From: Hyphochytrium catenoides
Lineage: Eukaryota; Sar; Hyphochytriomycetes; Hyphochytriales; Hyphochytriaceae
Length of the DNA stretch: 42,793 bases
Reading direction: 5' to 3'
Assembly: GCA_900088475.1 (NCBI GenBank)
Contig: FLMG01002424.1
Coordinates: 20,052 to 62,844 of the forward strand
Made by a program: the position numbers and the translations under genes. Every line of letters begins with the position of its first letter. Position 1 is the first letter of the stretch. This document shows, in pieces, positions 40,407 to 42,793 of the stretch. The notes under the pieces are model-generated. The model saw only the letters and a program-made list of their open reading frames with translations. It was not told where the DNA came from and searched no databases.

Positions 40407-42032
40407 ATGAGAAAAAGTGTCGGTCTCTGGGGTATAAGACTGAGCCCCCCTCCAAACACACCTGATGATCGGCGAACTCCTCCTATTGCCAGAGCCAATA
40501 GTGAGGAGGACCTGGCAACAACTACTCGTCCAGCAAGAAGATGGGAAGACGTCCTGTTGTTCTGGAGAGACTCCTTTCTTTTGGTCTTTCTCTCCTTTCT
40601 TATAGCATCCTTCTCTTGTGCCGTCTTCACGGCCTTCGTCTTCGCGTTGCCATCGCCACCAACTGTGCAGTACTGCGAGAACATGTGTGGTCATCATCAC
40701 TCGGCGGTCGGCTGGTGTCACTTGCACTTCTGCCACTTGGGAAATTACGTATTTATCCAGCTATTTATTATACCGGAGTGCTACTTTGGGGCTATCTTTA
40801 TCTATAGAGAGACGGTGCCGGAGCGGTATCGGAGGAGGAAAAAGGTTCTTTTTCTGGGCGCCGTTGTCTTTATCGCCCTCGGAATGATGTGCGACGCCTT
40901 ACAGGTGTTTGTCATTGAGTACTACTTTCTCGCAGGAGAGATTGTCTATTCTCTCTTCTGTCTGTTCGTCTTCTACGACTCTGAAGGCAGCTTTTGGGAC
41001 TTTGTTCTTATGCTGACGGCAGATGCAGTACCACCGTGCACAGGCATAGCATTTGTCCAGATTGTGATGATTTATCTGCCCCATTGGAAGTACGGCTGGT
41101 ACCTTGTCACCTACGGCTTTCCTGCTCTATTCTTTGCGATGTCCTCTATAACAGAAAGAGCTTTAGCTCTCTTGTGCACCAACTGCCGTTGGCTAGGCCG
41201 TGATTTGTATGTGACGGGGGCACTCTATAAAATGAACTTGATCTATGGGCAGCTGCAGTTGCTTGGCACTGCAGTGGTCGGCAAGGATATCCTCTCCAGC
41301 TTAATCGTCTCTACTGCAGCTTCAGCCGCTGGCTATGTGGCTACGTTGGCTTGGAGAGTGCCAAGGCTGCGACGTAAGCTCAAAGCAGCCATATGTCCAA
41401 GGGCATCAGCGACACGCCCTAGAAGAGTGGTTTTACCCGCAAAACTACTTGGCTCCGCTCCATCCACACGGGCAACGCTTCCGAACGAACCTTCTACGAG
41501 GAAGGCTGTACAACAACAAACTGTGACCCAGCATTTGACTGAGCCGCACCCTCACAGCTGCAGGCAAAGGAAGAAGGAAAATTCCGACCTTGTTGGAAGG
41601 CCCGTTGCTGCGGAACCGGAAGAGTTCTGGAAAAGAATGGCTATTAGTATGGTTGTCGCCACTCAATGCTCCTTGGGGGTTCTGGTGAGCATCCTTGCGT
41701 TTCGGGGTATCTACTTCGCTAAAATTCTGCCCGGGCCATGCTATCAGTCACACCTGACCTACTGGCAGTCCCTAAGCGTCCTGAAGGAAGAGTACCTCTG
41801 GTACATATTGGCAGTGATGATGGTGCTATCGGGCTTTGTATGCTCTTTGGAGCTCAGCAGCTACCGCGTGCTGGGATTGTGGAGAGAGGAGCGTGTGGTC
41901 TTGCTGAGGGTGGCCATCTGGGTCCAGTTGCTCAATGGCCCTTATTTCTACTCTTGGTTGCTCTTGAATGTCATTAACGGTGGTGCTGAAGATGAATGCC
42001 AGTTTGTTGAGGCACAACAACAGGGCACATAA
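40407..42032 (+). CDS. Polytopic membrane protein of unrecognised family
   Basis: A frame of 541 codons from ATG 40407; an upstream in-frame TTG at 40374 is not needed. About nine or ten hydrophobic spans are visible: LVFLSFLIASFSCAVFTAFV, VFIQLFIIPECYFGAIFIY, VLFLGAVVFIALGMM, EIVYSLFCLFVFY, a long span around FVLMLTADAVPPCTGIAFVQ, YLVTYGFPALFFAM, IVSTAASAAGYVATLAW, and after a polar loop of about 90 residues MVVATQCSLGVLVSILAF, LWYILAVMMVLSGFVC and VAIWVQLLNGPYFYSWLLL. The loop between spans 1 and 2 is Cys/His-rich (C90 to H110, CENMCGHHH...WCHLHFCH). The N-terminal 45 residues are basic and Ser/Pro-rich, likely cytosolic. A decayed copy lies upstream. Base composition is even and introns are absent. 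It could be a transporter, channel or receptor; I cannot tell which. Confidence 0.82.
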   Translation: MRKSVGLWGIRLSPPPNTPDDRRTPPIARANSEEDLATTTRPARRWEDVLLFWRDSFLLVFLSFLIASFSCAVFTAFVFALPSPPTVQYCENMCGHHHSAVGWCHLHFCHLGNYVFIQLFIIPECYFGAIFIYRETVPERYRRRKKVLFLGAVVFIALGMMCDALQVFVIEYYFLAGEIVYSLFCLFVFYDSEGSFWDFVLMLTADAVPPCTGIAFVQIVMIYLPHWKYGWYLVTYGFPALFFAMSSITERALALLCTNCRWLGRDLYVTGALYKMNLIYGQLQLLGTAVVGKDILSSLIVSTAASAAGYVATLAWRVPRLRRKLKAAICPRASATRPRRVVLPAKLLGSAPSTRATLPNEPSTRKAVQQQTVTQHLTEPHPHSCRQRKKENSDLVGRPVAAEPEEFWKRMAISMVVATQCSLGVLVSILAFRGIYFAKILPGPCYQSHLTYWQSLSVLKEEYLWYILAVMMVLSGFVCSLELSSYRVLGLWREERVVLLRVAIWVQLLNGPYFYSWLLLNVINGGAEDECQFVEAQQQGT

Positions 42033-42793
42033 CGGTATGAATAGTCTTCTTCAAATAGCCGTCAACTACATCTAGCAAGATCCTCAGGTGACTGGACGCA
42101 ATCCTCCTTATTACTCTACTATTAGTCCAACAATTGTTATTTTCTCTTCGTCGTGCCACCGGTAGTAGCTTCCCAGACCACCGGTGCTCAGAGAGCAGCA
42201 CTACATTATTTCGCAGATGTAGACATAACTCCTCGACGATAGGACATCGACAGATTGGTTTCTCTTCTCGTCTTCCACATTGAGTGGGTGAGACAAGCAG
42301 CTCTGTGGGTTCAGTGCCGTAACATTTAATGTTCCTGATCTCTTTATCAAGATATCGTTATTCCTTGCCTTAGTCAATCTTGCTGTGTCTCGTTCCTCTG
42401 TCTCTTACATCGGCCCAGTAGTGTTTCCCGCTCTGGCAACAAGACTTTTTTCTAGTCTCGTCGTTCGGGGCCTATAATAGCTGAAACACGCTCTCTATTT
42501 CTCAGCCCAGGATCCTCTGGCTGCTGGGTGTCTCTCTCCTTTTTCCTGAATATGCTCCAAAAGCGGGAGCTATCCAGGCAAGCAATAATGTCGGATGTGA
42601 CTCGACGTAATGGCAAAATACTCGTGGGATAATAGGTTTCCTAGCGCGGTGAGGTAGAATATCCGTAGGATGTTAAGGTTTCCTGGGCTGCGGAGGATGG
42701 ACCTGGCCTCACTCTCTAAGTTACCTGAGGCCAGGCACATCTCCCTTACGGGGCAGCGCATGTACTTGCGCTCAGGGCAGTCAGTTAGCAGGC
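42033..42793. other. Right-edge region with no supported gene
   Basis: Mixed sequence after the membrane-protein stop. The antisense frame at 42570-42761 has no recognisable motif. Apart from the inverted repeat listed separately, nothing was recognised. Confidence 0.45.
42702..42735. repeat. 10-bp perfect inverted repeat with 14-base loop
   Basis: CCTGGCCTCA at 42702-42711 and its exact reverse complement TGAGGCCAGG at 42726-42735. It could form a hairpin; its role is unknown and it may be chance. Confidence 0.6.

Overview
The window is nuclear DNA of a eukaryote, almost certainly a unicellular protist. The protein genes carry short GT-AG introns with strong pyrimidine tracts. They include MAT1/TFB3 of TFIIH, a USP32-type deubiquitinase, a PPR protein and microsomal P450s. 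The non-coding DNA is full of CT/GA microsatellites, and one run of N (25210-25555) marks an assembly gap. A large nuclear PPR protein beside expanded P450s would suit an alga or chromerid-like alveolate, but the sequence does not fix the lineage. No operons, CRISPR arrays or tRNA/rRNA genes were seen. Splice sites were read by eye, choosing boundaries that keep reading frame and family motifs continuous.

Left third (1-14134): the 3' end of an unknown + strand gene (to 1407); a three-exon minus gene resembling the C1orf131/FAF1 ribosome-biogenesis family (1993-3316); a 1.1 kb divergent spacer with a possible decayed element; then a large + gene (4449-14134, about 15 exons, about 1920 aa). The large gene encodes a calcium-binding, apparently doubly lipidated ubiquitin protease of the USP32 type, with an N-myristoylation site, EF-hands, DUSP, a split USP domain and a C-terminal CaaX.

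Middle (14628-33192): an intronless 983-aa organelle-targeted PPR protein (minus); a small ambiguous + gene; the TFIIH/CAK subunit MAT1 (minus, nine or so exons); then a cluster of three paralogous membrane-anchored P450s, two on minus (one with introns, one intronless) and one on plus (intronless). Four small candidate genes sit between them. They show up only when splice sites and codon phase are followed by eye, and are given at low confidence.

Right part (33193-42793): a gene-poor stretch, an intronless zinc alcohol/formaldehyde-type dehydrogenase whose base composition differs from its neighbours, and a polytopic membrane protein of no recognised family (40407-42032) preceded by a decayed copy of itself (37285-38370). 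The P450 cluster could act in lipid, sterol or xenobiotic oxidation and the dehydrogenase could process alcohol or aldehyde products, but this link rests on proximity alone.
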